NCBI RefSeq assembly: GCF_022631235.3
Contig: NZ_CP093310.2
Coordinates: 1,364,001 to 1,428,000, forward strand
Direction: 5' to 3'
Origin: Psychrobacter raelei
GTDB lineage: Bacteria > Pseudomonadota > Gammaproteobacteria > Pseudomonadales > Moraxellaceae
Length of the DNA stretch: 64,000 nt
Under the pieces are notes generated by a model. That model saw nothing but the letters and a program-made list of their open reading frames with translations, made no database searches and was not told where the DNA came from. Position numbers and translations under genes: made by a program. This document shows, in pieces, positions 35,452 through 44,778 of this stretch (position 1 is its first letter; each line of letters opens with the position of its first letter).

Positions 35452-38400
35452 TTAATCCTTAACCGCCGAACAGCCAGGCCCGCTAAGTTTACTATATCCG
35501 CCTGAGAGTTTATCCACTCTAATTTGGGTGTGAATTCTATCTTTAAGCGCTTGCACATGTGAGATAATCCCAATCAGCTTGCCTTCTTGCTGCAAGTTGG
35601 TCAGCGTATTGAGCGCCACATCCAGCGAGTCCTCATCAAGTGTACCAAAGCCTTCATCCAAGAACAGCGAGTCGACCCGAATGTTTTGGCTGGCCATACT
35701 CGATAACCCCAGTGCCAAAGCCAAACTGATTAAAAAGCCTTCGCCGCCCGATAAGTTTTTGGTACTGCGTATCAATCCGCCTTGATAGTCATCAATAACG
35801 TTAAGCTCAAGTGGACTGTTCTCGTCACGTACCAGTATGTATCGGTCACTCATTTTGCGCAGCTGAGTATTGGCGTTGCTGACCATAATCTCAAAGGTGA
35901 GCCCTTGAGCGAAGGTGCGGTATTTTTTACCATCGGCAGAGCCAATTAAGCCATAGAGCTCTTGCCAGACTTTCAGCTTTTGTTTTTGCTCAGCTATCTT
36001 CTCAAGTTGGGAGCGCTGATCTGTTTTTCGCGCCTCATTGGTTTGTAGCTGCTGATTGATGCCGCCCACCTGTTCGATAAGCTCATCGACTAAGTCTTGT
36101 TGCTGTTGCCGCTGAGCCTGCAGATTTTCTTTGGTGTCGGTGGTTTGCGGATTAGCCGTTTTATGCTGTAGCTGATGTTCAACCGTTTTTAAAGCATTTT
36201 GGGCATAATTTAGGGCATTAACAATCTCTTGCTGTCGTTGATTGAGCGCATCACGCTGTTCTTTGGGCAGGCGAGCGGCCAAATAATCGGCCTCAGAATC
36301 AAAATCATGGGCAAGAAGCTGTGTCCTTAGCGCGTGCTCTTGCTGAGCAAGTTGACTTTGTAATTCAGACAGCTGAGCCTCAAGGCGTAGGCTTTCTGCT
36401 TGAAGCGTGCTTAATTGATGCTGCGTATGGCTGTGCTCTTTATTTATTTGGTTAAGCTGGTCTTTGGCACTATCAAGCGCGGCACGCAATCTGCTGTCTT
36501 CGCTATTGACTTGCTTATCACCAAATAAATCACGGCGGCGGCTTTGCAGCTGAGTCATCTCATGTGACAGCTGACGGATGGTGTCAGTCAATAGCGCAAG
36601 CTGGCTGTGCTCTTTGTCTGCCTGAGCCTGATTACTTTTAAGCTGTGTGTCTAATGTTTGGATCTCAGTGAAGAGCTGCTGCTTGGAGGCCAGCTTGGCT
36701 GCATAGCTGTTATTGAGCGCGCCCATCCATTGACTAAGATTGCGTAGCGGCTGTAATGAGTCATAGCACTGCTTGTCATCTAAGTGTTGCTGGTTATTCA
36801 TACAGTGTCTAAGCTGAGCCAGTGACTGCTCGCAATCAGTAAGGGTCTGTGAGGCATCATTAATCGCCGCACTGTCTTTATACTTATCTAGCAAACCTTG
36901 CAGCTGTTGAACGCTCTCACCAAGCTTACTAAAACCTTGATCTATAAAGGCTGTAGCTTGAGTGATACTATGCTGGTTAAGCTGCTGCTTGGTTTCAATG
37001 TCCTTGATGTGCATCATTAGCCTTTGGTTATCAGCCTCTATCGCTTTATGCCGCTTCTCGATATCTGTTATCTGCTGGGTCAGCGCATCTTGTTCCTCTA
37101 AAGACTGCTTAATCTGCTGTTTTTGATGGTGTAATCGCTGCTGTGCGTCATAAATACACGCTGTAATTTGCTTGCCCGTGGCTAGTAAAGCCTCAAGCTG
37201 CTGCTGGCTTGGCTGACTGTCAAAACCTGCTGTTAGCTGCGATAGCTTTAACAAGAGAGCCGGCTTAGGCGCCGCTGGCTGCTGGTCGTTTTGATGATTT
37301 TTTGGATCGCTGCTTTGAGGATCAGTTTCATGAAGGTGAGCGCTGCTATTTAGTAGCTGCTGTTGCAGCACAGTGGGGGCAGCACTTAATTGCTCAGATA
37401 ACGTATTAGTATGGTTTAGTATCTGGCTTAGTGTTGTATTAAGTCGCTGTAGCTGGTTTGTCAGCTGAGCGTGGCTTTGTTGCTGCTTATACTCAGTGTT
37501 TTTATAAGCCAGCTTGGCGTCGTCCAAATTTTGCTTGGCACGATTAATTTTAGCGACTATTTGAGACAGCTCATCTTTTAATTGATGGAGCTTGGTATGA
37601 GCCTCAGATGAATCAGATTTTTTGTTAGCAACACTAGGGTGTTCGGTAGAGCCACACAGTGGACAGGGCTGATTATGGGCTAACAGCTCGATATAATCCT
37701 CAAGCTTGGCCTCCAGCTCAATGATTTTTTGTTGTTGTTCTACTTGAGATTGTTTGTCCTGCTGATGACGGTTTAGCATCTCAAGATCTTGCTCAGCCTG
37801 TTCAATGGCGCTTTGTAGGTCAGCCATATCTGAGTCAAACTGAGTGGTGACTGCCTTTTCAGCGCTGATTTGAGTAGCCAATTCAGCTTTATTATCAAGG
37901 TGCTGCTGTAGTATGGACAGCTGCGTACTCAAGGCATCACTGTGCTCTTGCTGCTGACGAAGTGCCGCCAAAGGCTGACCCTGTAACAGTGCTTGCTGCG
38001 CGTGATATAACTCAGTTAACTTGGCTTGTTTTGTCTCATAAAGGGCCTGGTTCGTGGCCTGTTCTTGCTTTAGGGCGTTTAATTGATGGGTCAGATCCTT
38101 ATTTTCTTGCTCTTTTAAGTGCTGCTGCTGATACAGCTTATAGTTATTTTCAAGCTCAGCTTTGAGAGTTAAGCCGAGGGTATTTAAGCCACTTATATCC
38201 ACATTTAGCTGGCTGTGGTGCTGGTACTGCTGTAGGTAGCTGTCAACCTCAGCCAGCTGCTGCTGGGTTTGGTTTTTATCTGATATAAGGCGTGTTATTG
38301 TTGCCTTGAATTCGGCCAAGCTTTGCTGATGGGTGTGCTGTAATTGTTGCTGCTGCTTTAGGGTAAGCTGCTTTTGTTCAATTTGATTATCCAGCTGGCG

Positions 38401-39492
38401 CGTCTGTTCAATCACAGGGAGCGTATCATTCAAGACTTGGTTAGCTGATGCTTCACGCTTTTGTGCCTGAGTCATTTGTGTTTGCTGCTCATCAAGCTGC
38501 TGCTGTAAGACAGAGGTTTGCTGCTGTTTATTAGACAGCTCTTGATTCAGCTGATGTTTTGAGGTGCGCAGATTACGCACTTGTGTATAGTGACTTTCAA
38601 TCTCTAACGCCTTATTGGCACGCTCTAGACGTTTTGCATCCTCTTCAAAGGCTGTTTTTGCTTGTATGGATACCGCCACATCGGCGTTAAGCGTCACCAC
38701 TTGCTCTGTAAGCTGTTCAACCTCAGTGATCCATGTTAATTGATCCTCTAATTGGCTAACGATGGCGCGGTGATCTGTCAGTTGTTTGGTATTGGCCTCG
38801 AGCTGTTGTTTGAGTTGGGTCTCGGCCTCTACATCGAGCAACTCTAGCCCCTGAAGCTTGGCCTGCAAGGTATTAAGAAGGGCTTCTTCTTGTCGTTTTT
38901 TTTCGTGCACCCGCTCAGAGATGGTGGCATAAATATCGGTGCCGGTTATCTTCTCCAAGATGTCGGCACGCTCGTCGGCTTTGGCGCTTAAAAATGCCGC
39001 AAAGCTGCCCTGAGCCAATAAGATGGAGCGGGTGAATTGCTGAAAGTCCATACAGGTAAGTTCAACAATTCGCTTTTTGGTCAGCGATGATTTTTCTTCA
39101 AGAACCGTACCGGCTTTTTGTCCCTCATGATCGCTGGCAAGGGACAGCTCATGGGTGGCGTCTTGCAAGTTACCGTCAGGCTTACCATGGGCACGGCGCT
39201 GATACCAATGACAGCGGTAATGTGTGCCATTTATATCAATCACCACTTCGGCCAGACACTCCCCAGTTTGGCGAGTCATCACCTCATTGGTCGATTTACT
39301 AATGTTACTGATCCGCGGTGTTTCTCCATATAGCGCTAAGCAAATGGCATCCAAAATGGTGGTCTTGCCTGCGCCTGTGTGCCCAATAATGGCAAAAATA
39401 CCTTCGTTGATATAGGCTTCATCGCTAAAGTCGATGCGCCATTCGCCCTTTAGAGAGTTTAGGTTTTTGAGTCGTAATTCAATCAGTCGCAT
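35452..39492 (-). CDS. sbcC: SbcC, SMC-like ATPase subunit of the SbcCD nuclease
   Basis: A 1346-residue Rad50-type protein. Walker A is GHTGAGKTTILDA near residue 36, with LNSLKGEWRIDF before it. Two long coiled-coil arms, extremely rich in Gln, Leu and Lys, run to the zinc hook CPLCGSTEHP near residue 608. The C-terminal half has the ABC signature NLSGGEGFLISLALALGL and the Walker B/D-loop DSLFLDEGFGTLDEDSLD. It drives processing of DNA hairpins and blocked ends with SbcD. It is longer than E. coli SbcC (about 1048), mostly in the coils. SbcD is encoded 123 bases upstream on the same strand. Confidence 0.95.
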   Translation of the reverse strand: MRLIELRLKNLNSLKGEWRIDFSDEAYINEGIFAIIGHTGAGKTTILDAICLALYGETPRISNISKSTNEVMTRQTGECLAEVVIDINGTHYRCHWYQRRAHGKPDGNLQDATHELSLASDHEGQKAGTVLEEKSSLTKKRIVELTCMDFQQFTRSILLAQGSFAAFLSAKADERADILEKITGTDIYATISERVHEKKRQEEALLNTLQAKLQGLELLDVEAETQLKQQLEANTKQLTDHRAIVSQLEDQLTWITEVEQLTEQVVTLNADVAVSIQAKTAFEEDAKRLERANKALEIESHYTQVRNLRTSKHQLNQELSNKQQQTSVLQQQLDEQQTQMTQAQKREASANQVLNDTLPVIEQTRQLDNQIEQKQLTLKQQQQLQHTHQQSLAEFKATITRLISDKNQTQQQLAEVDSYLQQYQHHSQLNVDISGLNTLGLTLKAELENNYKLYQQQHLKEQENKDLTHQLNALKQEQATNQALYETKQAKLTELYHAQQALLQGQPLAALRQQQEHSDALSTQLSILQQHLDNKAELATQISAEKAVTTQFDSDMADLQSAIEQAEQDLEMLNRHQQDKQSQVEQQQKIIELEAKLEDYIELLAHNQPCPLCGSTEHPSVANKKSDSSEAHTKLHQLKDELSQIVAKINRAKQNLDDAKLAYKNTEYKQQQSHAQLTNQLQRLNTTLSQILNHTNTLSEQLSAAPTVLQQQLLNSSAHLHETDPQSSDPKNHQNDQQPAAPKPALLLKLSQLTAGFDSQPSQQQLEALLATGKQITACIYDAQQRLHHQKQQIKQSLEEQDALTQQITDIEKRHKAIEADNQRLMMHIKDIETKQQLNQHSITQATAFIDQGFSKLGESVQQLQGLLDKYKDSAAINDASQTLTDCEQSLAQLRHCMNNQQHLDDKQCYDSLQPLRNLSQWMGALNNSYAAKLASKQQLFTEIQTLDTQLKSNQAQADKEHSQLALLTDTIRQLSHEMTQLQSRRRDLFGDKQVNSEDSRLRAALDSAKDQLNQINKEHSHTQHQLSTLQAESLRLEAQLSELQSQLAQQEHALRTQLLAHDFDSEADYLAARLPKEQRDALNQRQQEIVNALNYAQNALKTVEHQLQHKTANPQTTDTKENLQAQRQQQQDLVDELIEQVGGINQQLQTNEARKTDQRSQLEKIAEQKQKLKVWQELYGLIGSADGKKYRTFAQGLTFEIMVSNANTQLRKMSDRYILVRDENSPLELNVIDDYQGGLIRSTKNLSGGEGFLISLALALGLSSMASQNIRVDSLFLDEGFGTLDEDSLDVALNTLTNLQQEGKLIGIISHVQALKDRIHTQIRVDKLSGGYSKLSGPGCSAVKD

Positions 39493-39615
39493 AGGATAAC
39501 AAGCCGTTTAAATAAATAACGTTGAAATAATTAAAACATAGTAAATAGCAGCACAAGGGCAATAGTAATAGCAACATGAGCATAAGCATAAGCAGCACGT
39601 GCACCAGCAATAGAT
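39493..39615. repeat. Low-complexity AGCA/AAGC-rich spacer between sbcD and sbcC
   Basis: The gap is built of short related words (agcataagc, agcaac, agcagcac, accagcaat) and has no frame. It looks like expanded simple sequence and carries no visible terminator, so sbcD and sbcC are probably co-transcribed. Confidence 0.45.
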
Positions 39616-41241
39616 CTACTCGGCCATTGAGTCATCATGATGGATTTGATACACGATTTGTGCATAGGCCTCGCGCAAGCTAGGACGCTGAGATTCTGCC
39701 ACTTTATTCGCCACTAAGCAGCGCTCAAAGACCTGCATTTCATCCAAGTCTTGCAGCGTCTCATGCGTGCTCTGTGCTTTGAGCACCTTGTTACGAACCT
39801 GATGGTTCTTGATTTTTAATACCTCAAAAGGTGTGCCAGCCACGGCAGCATGGATCTGCTCGCGCAAATCGCTGACGATTTCATCGCCGGTATAAGCCAC
39901 CTCTATCCAAATGGGCTTGGTGTGTGGGAGTTGTTGCAGGCTTTGTAGAATATGATTGATATCACCTGAAATGGGCAAGAGCTGCTGAAAGCAAGGCACA
40001 GTAACCGCGATAATTTGCATGGTATTATCGGCGGTGATGTGCAAGGTTTTGGTCGCCAGTGCCTCATCTGGCTTATGCTGCTTGTCTAATTGGCTTATAG
40101 AGTCTGCTGTTGAATCTGCATGGGTCTGCAGCTGAGATGGCTGATTTGATGTCGGCTCAAGCCAATCGTCAAATAAATCTCCACAAAACAAATCCGCTTG
40201 AGATAAATTGGCAGCTGCGCCTGCTGCCGGTGTCGTTAAGGTATGGCTGGGCTTAGCAGATATTTGAGATGCCGTAGGTATTTGAGATGCCGTAGAAGCC
40301 TCCTCAATACGCTCTTGAACGCGCTCTTGAATGCGCTCTTGAATGCGCTCTTTAAGGCTATCAGAGGCTAAATTTTGGCCAAATTGTACCAACAATACCT
40401 GTTTGGTCTGATTGGCCTCTCCAAAGCCCATCGCAATAGGGGAGCCACTATAACGAATGTGCTCACGGCCGCCCACCTTTTGCGGCACATGCAGGTGCCC
40501 AAGTGCCACATAATCAAAGCACTCATCAAACATATCGGCTGAAATCTTACCCAGACTGCCGACATACAGCTCACGTACCCCATCATCAGCTGTGGTCGCA
40601 CCCCCTGCGGCAAACAAATGACCAGTGGCAATAAGAGGGATATGGCGCTGCTGCTGAGCGATCAGCTTGGCCTGTTTGGCTTTGGCAACCTGCGCCACCT
40701 TCGCATAGTGCTCATGGATACCAGCCAACAGATTGGCATCTTTATCTGCGCCTGACTCGCCTGCTTGAGCACTACGCACATCACGGTCACGAAGATAAGG
40801 CACCGCCGCAATGATGCATTGCGCTTGATCCTGGCTGTCTGTGAGCACCAATACTTCATCGGCCACATCTTCGCAAGCGGTGCCAATCACATGCACGTTT
40901 AACGCTTTGAGCACATTGGCTGGCGCGTCCAAGAAGGTAGGGGAGTCATGATTGCCAGCCACCACCACCACGTGATCGCAGTGCGACTTAGAGACCACAC
41001 CCAAGAATTCATAGTACAGCGCTTGAGCCTTATTACTGGGCGTCATGGTGTCAAATACATCACCAGCGACGATCAGCACATCGACCTCATATTGCTGCAA
41101 GGTCTGAGTCAGCCATGCCAAAAAAGCCTCAAATTCATGGTAGCGCAATTGGCCATACAAACGGCGTCCCAGATGCCAGTCTGAGGTATGTAAAATAGTG
41201 AGTGGTTTTGGAGGATGGGATAACGAAGTAGAGTTTGACAT
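39616..41241 (-). CDS. sbcD: SbcD, Mre11-type nuclease subunit
   Basis: A 541-residue metallophosphoesterase. Motifs are ILHTSDWHLGR (D and H ligands, residues 15-25), VLIVAGDVFDTM (GDxxD), VVAGNHDSPTF (GNHD), IATGHLF and VALGHLHVPQ (GH-x-H). These bind the two Mn ions that cut DNA. After the nuclease domain a long linker (about 300-400) contains tandem peptides ERIQ/ERVQ x4 and TASQI x2 plus a Gln/Ser/Asp-rich part. This explains why it is longer than the usual 400 or so residues. The C-terminal SbcC-contact region follows. It is encoded first in the sbcD-sbcC pair. Confidence 0.93.
   Translation of the reverse strand: MSNSTSLSHPPKPLTILHTSDWHLGRRLYGQLRYHEFEAFLAWLTQTLQQYEVDVLIVAGDVFDTMTPSNKAQALYYEFLGVVSKSHCDHVVVVAGNHDSPTFLDAPANVLKALNVHVIGTACEDVADEVLVLTDSQDQAQCIIAAVPYLRDRDVRSAQAGESGADKDANLLAGIHEHYAKVAQVAKAKQAKLIAQQQRHIPLIATGHLFAAGGATTADDGVRELYVGSLGKISADMFDECFDYVALGHLHVPQKVGGREHIRYSGSPIAMGFGEANQTKQVLLVQFGQNLASDSLKERIQERIQERVQERIEEASTASQIPTASQISAKPSHTLTTPAAGAAANLSQADLFCGDLFDDWLEPTSNQPSQLQTHADSTADSISQLDKQHKPDEALATKTLHITADNTMQIIAVTVPCFQQLLPISGDINHILQSLQQLPHTKPIWIEVAYTGDEIVSDLREQIHAAVAGTPFEVLKIKNHQVRNKVLKAQSTHETLQDLDEMQVFERCLVANKVAESQRPSLREAYAQIVYQIHHDDSMAE
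40263..40353 (-). repeat. In-frame tandem repeats inside sbcD
   Basis: Two 18-bp copies of TTTGAGATGCCGTAGGTA-type sequence (40263-40298) and four 12-bp copies of AATGCGCTCTTG (40306-40353) lie back to back. Both periods are multiples of three, so copy changes keep the frame. They encode the linker after the nuclease domain. Confidence 0.85.
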
Positions 41242-41454
41242 AAAGGATAGCAGAGCAGGTTAAATAGTTAAGAGGGCGACTTGTCGTTAAATTGTCGTTA
41301 AAAGAGCGACTTAATCAATAGCAAAGAGGATAAATTATCATAGCACAAATACCGCAAAAGCTGAGCAGGATAACCAGGCTGTCGCGAAGTTTATTATTGT
41401 TTAGTGTATGATAGTGGTTTTTTTAGTATTGATAAATGAAAGAAGGTAAATTTC

Positions 41455-42657
41455 GTGTTAGTAGCAACAAGACAGTATGTTCAATGGCAAGAAAATGGCA
41501 GTCTACACCGTGCACAATGGCTCTCACAGAGCAATCATGGTCCGCCTGCCCGCATCGTTATCATCGATGACACCACCACGGCAGATACCGCCTACCGCTT
41601 AGCCAATGCCGGCACTTCTATGCTGTGGCGAGGCGACTTTCATAATGCCAAGCAATTAATTCAAGCCCTGCAGCGCCGTATTGATCGTGCTGAGCTGCGC
41701 AAGGCTGAAAAAACCGCAAAAAAAGCCGCTCAAGCAGTGACTGATTCAATGAGGGGTGACTCAAAGCCGGTGAGCGCGTCACAACACCTGCCGAATCTAT
41801 TTCATAAAAACCGTTTGGCGCAAACTCAGCGCTCTCGAATATTAAGCCGCCTACTATTACATTTCGATGCCAATTATCAACTCAATCTAGGCCGCGCCCC
41901 TGAAGTCAGGGAGGCTTGTACAGCTGCCTTTGGTAAGATGGATGAGGCATGCGTGTTGTCCTTTCGTGACTTGCAGGGCGCATTAGGTGCCGCGCAGTGG
42001 CGCAAAAAAGGCGTCCCCGTTGAGGCTCTAGGCGTATCAATTCACCCTCATTACGGTGTGTTCGCACCAACCCGCCAAGAATATGTGCAGCTGCTACTTG
42101 ATGCACCCTTGCCAAAGCCTTGCGATATCGCCTATGACATTGGTACCGGTACGGGTCTATTATCCATTGTTCTGGCGCAGCGTGGTGTGAAAGAAGTGAT
42201 TGCCACTGATTTAAATCCCCGTGCATTAGACTGTGCCGATGATAACTTTGAACGCCTGCAAATTGAACAGGTACAGCTGCAGCAAATAGATCTGTATCCC
42301 AAGCAAGCGCCGCTGGCTAATTTGATTGTCTGTAACCCGCCTTGGCTGCCCGCCAAACCCAGCTCACCGTTAGAGTATGCAGTATATGATGCCAATAGTG
42401 CGATGTTGCGTGGTTTTTTTATGGGCGCAAAGTCGCATCTGGCCGACAAGGGTGAAGTCTGGTTGATATTGTCAGATTTAGCCGAACATTTACAGCTACG
42501 TAGCCGTGAGGAGTTACTTGGCTGGATAGAGGAGGCCGGCTTAAAGGTCAAATATCGCTTAGATACTGAGCCAACCCATGGCAAAAGCCAAGATAAAAGC
42601 GATCCATTATTTGAAGCGCGCCGTGCTGAGGTGACTTCGCTGTGGTGTTTGTATTAG
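41455..42657 (+). CDS. Class I SAM-dependent methyltransferase with NPPW motif
   Basis: A 400-residue protein. The C-terminal half is a Rossmann methyltransferase with motif I DIGTGTGLLSIVLAQRG near residue 229, the acidic motif II ATDLNPRALDCA, and motif IV VCNPPWLPAK near 292. NPPW/NPPY marks methylation of a planar nitrogen in DNA, rRNA or protein Gln. The N-terminal 180 residues are a separate, less conserved, Arg/Ala-rich part (IDDTTTADTAYRLANAGTSM; ALQRRIDRAELRKAEKTAKK) without a recognisable domain. GTG start at 41455 with AGAAGGT upstream. The substrate is unknown; an rRNA or tRNA base is a guess. Confidence 0.85.
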   Translation: MLVATRQYVQWQENGSLHRAQWLSQSNHGPPARIVIIDDTTTADTAYRLANAGTSMLWRGDFHNAKQLIQALQRRIDRAELRKAEKTAKKAAQAVTDSMRGDSKPVSASQHLPNLFHKNRLAQTQRSRILSRLLLHFDANYQLNLGRAPEVREACTAAFGKMDEACVLSFRDLQGALGAAQWRKKGVPVEALGVSIHPHYGVFAPTRQEYVQLLLDAPLPKPCDIAYDIGTGTGLLSIVLAQRGVKEVIATDLNPRALDCADDNFERLQIEQVQLQQIDLYPKQAPLANLIVCNPPWLPAKPSSPLEYAVYDANSAMLRGFFMGAKSHLADKGEVWLILSDLAEHLQLRSREELLGWIEEAGLKVKYRLDTEPTHGKSQDKSDPLFEARRAEVTSLWCLY

Positions 42658-42795
42658 GTGAACGCAGTGGACTTGTGACGGCAAAACCTTAGGCGTATTC
42701 AGCTTAGGGGCCTATTGATGGCTATTAGTAATATGCGCCTAAGCTTGCCATACCAAGCCTGTACTGTAAGCATCCGCTAGATTTTTTAAGTGAAT

Positions 42796-42814
42796 GATAA
42801 TTGTTTTTATTATC
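42796..42814. promoter_or_regulatory. Fur-box-like site upstream of the siderophore uptake operon
   Basis: GATAATTGTTTTTATTATC is a 19-bp palindromic sequence matching the classical Fur consensus at 14 of 19 positions, including both GATAAT/ATTATC ends. It is 79 bases before the first gene of the operon, in an AT-rich promoter region. Iron-Fur repression is inferred. Confidence 0.75.
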
Positions 42815-42893
42815 GTTCGTAAGTATAATTTGACTCTAAATTCAAAGCATATTCAATTGCTTATTAATTTTTCACCTAATCTACGGCGATTCT

Positions 42894-43658
42894 ATGTTAC
42901 AAGCCCAGCACCTTTCTATTAGCCGTCAAAACACCCTATTATTACAAGACATAAACTGTCAGATTGCGACCAATCAATTGGTTGCTCTGGTTGGCCACAA
43001 TGGCTCCGGAAAATCCACTTTAATAAAAACCTTGGCAGGCGAGATGTTACCAAGCTCAGGGTCGCTTGTGCTTGAAGATAAACCGCTTAGTGATTATGGC
43101 AGTAAAGATTTGGCCAAAAAACTGGCCTATTTGCCGCAGCAGTTACCCGATGCCGCCTCTTTTAGCGTCAGTGAGCTTGTGATGCTCGGCCGCTATCCGC
43201 ATCAAAAATGGCTACAAAAACCCAGTCAAATAGACCGTGATAAAGTCACTGAGGCAATGCATTTGACTCAAGTGGCACCTTTTGCTGATCGCATTGTGTC
43301 TACCTTGTCGGGCGGTGAGCGAGCACGGGTTTGGCTGGCGATGTGCTTGGCTCAAGATACCCAATATCTGCTACTTGATGAGCCATTGGCAGCACTAGAT
43401 GTCCGCTATCAGCTAGAGGTGATGGCACTGATTAGACAGCTGGTAGATACACAGGGCTTGGGAGTGGCTATGATTGTACATGATATTAATCTTGCCGCTC
43501 AATATGCAGACCGTATTGTTGCGCTAAAAGCTGGGAAGATCTGCCATGATGATACGGTGGCTAATATCATGCAGCCAGACGTGTTAAAAGATATTTTTAA
43601 TGTCGATATGCAGCTGCTAACTCATCCAGTTAATGGCCAACCTGTGGCAGTGGTGTAA
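42894..43658 (+). CDS. Iron-siderophore ABC transporter ATP-binding protein (FhuC-like)
   Basis: A 254-residue ABC ATPase. Walker A is GHNGSGKST near residue 33, signature LSGGERARV near 137, Walker B LLLDEP near 160, and the switch His is in MIVHDINLAA. The Q-loop is LAYLPQQLP, and VSELVMLGRYPHQKW is typical of the FecE/FhuC/BtuD importers. It powers uptake of ferric siderophores across the inner membrane through the FhuB-like permease. The next gene starts one base after its stop. The Fur-box-like site upstream suggests induction under low iron. Confidence 0.92.
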   Translation: MLQAQHLSISRQNTLLLQDINCQIATNQLVALVGHNGSGKSTLIKTLAGEMLPSSGSLVLEDKPLSDYGSKDLAKKLAYLPQQLPDAASFSVSELVMLGRYPHQKWLQKPSQIDRDKVTEAMHLTQVAPFADRIVSTLSGGERARVWLAMCLAQDTQYLLLDEPLAALDVRYQLEVMALIRQLVDTQGLGVAMIVHDINLAAQYADRIVALKAGKICHDDTVANIMQPDVLKDIFNVDMQLLTHPVNGQPVAVV

Positions 43659-43659
43659 T

Positions 43660-44778
43660 ATGAAAGTGAGACTGCCTCCTCTAAAAAAACCACCCATCAG
43701 CCCCACCACCTTCTCATCCAATCAGACCGCTTTAACCAGACATTGCTTGTTTAAATCTACAGCGTTTAAGCTGATACAAGTGCTTAGTGTGGCAAGCCTT
43801 GTGCTCACAGGCTGTGACAACGTCGATGGTGCGGCTGATTCCACACAAGATAAGCCTGCACTTAATGACTCATCAGCCCCCTCTCAGATAGAGGCGCTTG
43901 ATCAGCCAGACAGCGCTTCGGCTAACCCTTCTAAGAAGTCCCTGAATGTGGTGTCACCTGATTGGGGTGTGTCGGCCACGCTTACTGCCATGGGGCATCC
44001 TCCCATTGCTACCGGGGATATGAGAGTGTGGGATCAATGGGTGGCTGAGCCCAAACTGCCATCCTCCGTCCATGACTTAGGCATACGCTATCTACCCAAT
44101 GCGGAGCTTGCTGCACAGTTACCGGTTGATTTAATTATAGATAACTTTTTTTATGAGCACTCACGCGGGGTATATGGTGACGTGCCGGCGCAGACGGTCA
44201 TGTTTGCCGCTCAAGGTAAGACGGCTAAATGGTCAGATTATACCGCGCCTACGCGTAAGCTTGGGAAGATTATAGGCAATCCTGCGCAAGCAGAGCAGTA
44301 TATCAATCAAAGTCAGCAGCGCATTAATCAGGCTGGTGCAAAGCTACAACAGCGGTATTCTGCCATCAAAAAATTTGCCGTGGTGCAGTTCGTTGATGCC
44401 AATAACATGCGTATGTATGCCAATAACAGCTTGTTTAATACTGTGCTGACTAAGATGGATAAGCAGTTGGTTGCATTGGGTGAGGGCAATGAGTGGGGGT
44501 TTGTGCCCATTCAAATGGGAGACTTGACTCAGCTTGAGCCAGATGTGTGTCTATTGATTATCAAGCCCCTAAACCCTATCACCCAGCAGCAAATCCAAGA
44601 CAGCTTGGTGTGGCAAAGACTGGGCTATGGCGCCGATCCAAGTACCTCAGACACCAGCCGTTGTATGACCATTTTGCCACCGGTATGGATTTATGGCGGT
44701 ATGGCATCACTCACCAGTTTGGCAGACAATCTTGCCTCAGCTACCTTAGTTGGAGGCCGTGCTCATGACATCAAATAA
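43660..44778 (+). CDS. Iron-siderophore binding lipoprotein (FhuD-like)
   Basis: The ATG at 43660, one base after the ATPase stop, gives 372 residues; an ATG at 43633 overlapping it is less likely. The signal segment has lipobox LVLTGC (Cys52), so it is anchored by lipid, unlike E. coli FhuD. The mature part is a class III binding protein: VVSPDWGVSATLTAMGHPPI, LPNAELAAQLPVDLIIDNFF, long linking helix with RKLGKIIG, and PPVWIYGGMASLTSLADNLA. A Ser/Ala/Asp linker (about 55-95) follows the lipid site. It delivers the ferric siderophore to the permease. Confidence 0.88.
   Translation: MKVRLPPLKKPPISPTTFSSNQTALTRHCLFKSTAFKLIQVLSVASLVLTGCDNVDGAADSTQDKPALNDSSAPSQIEALDQPDSASANPSKKSLNVVSPDWGVSATLTAMGHPPIATGDMRVWDQWVAEPKLPSSVHDLGIRYLPNAELAAQLPVDLIIDNFFYEHSRGVYGDVPAQTVMFAAQGKTAKWSDYTAPTRKLGKIIGNPAQAEQYINQSQQRINQAGAKLQQRYSAIKKFAVVQFVDANNMRMYANNSLFNTVLTKMDKQLVALGEGNEWGFVPIQMGDLTQLEPDVCLLIIKPLNPITQQQIQDSLVWQRLGYGADPSTSDTSRCMTILPPVWIYGGMASLTSLADNLASATLVGGRAHDIK

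Noticed and set aside
35334..35573. Small genes on either strand around the glutamate dehydrogenase-sbcC junction
   Set aside because: They are shadow frames over the terminator and the sbcC 3' end, without ribosome sites or family resemblance.
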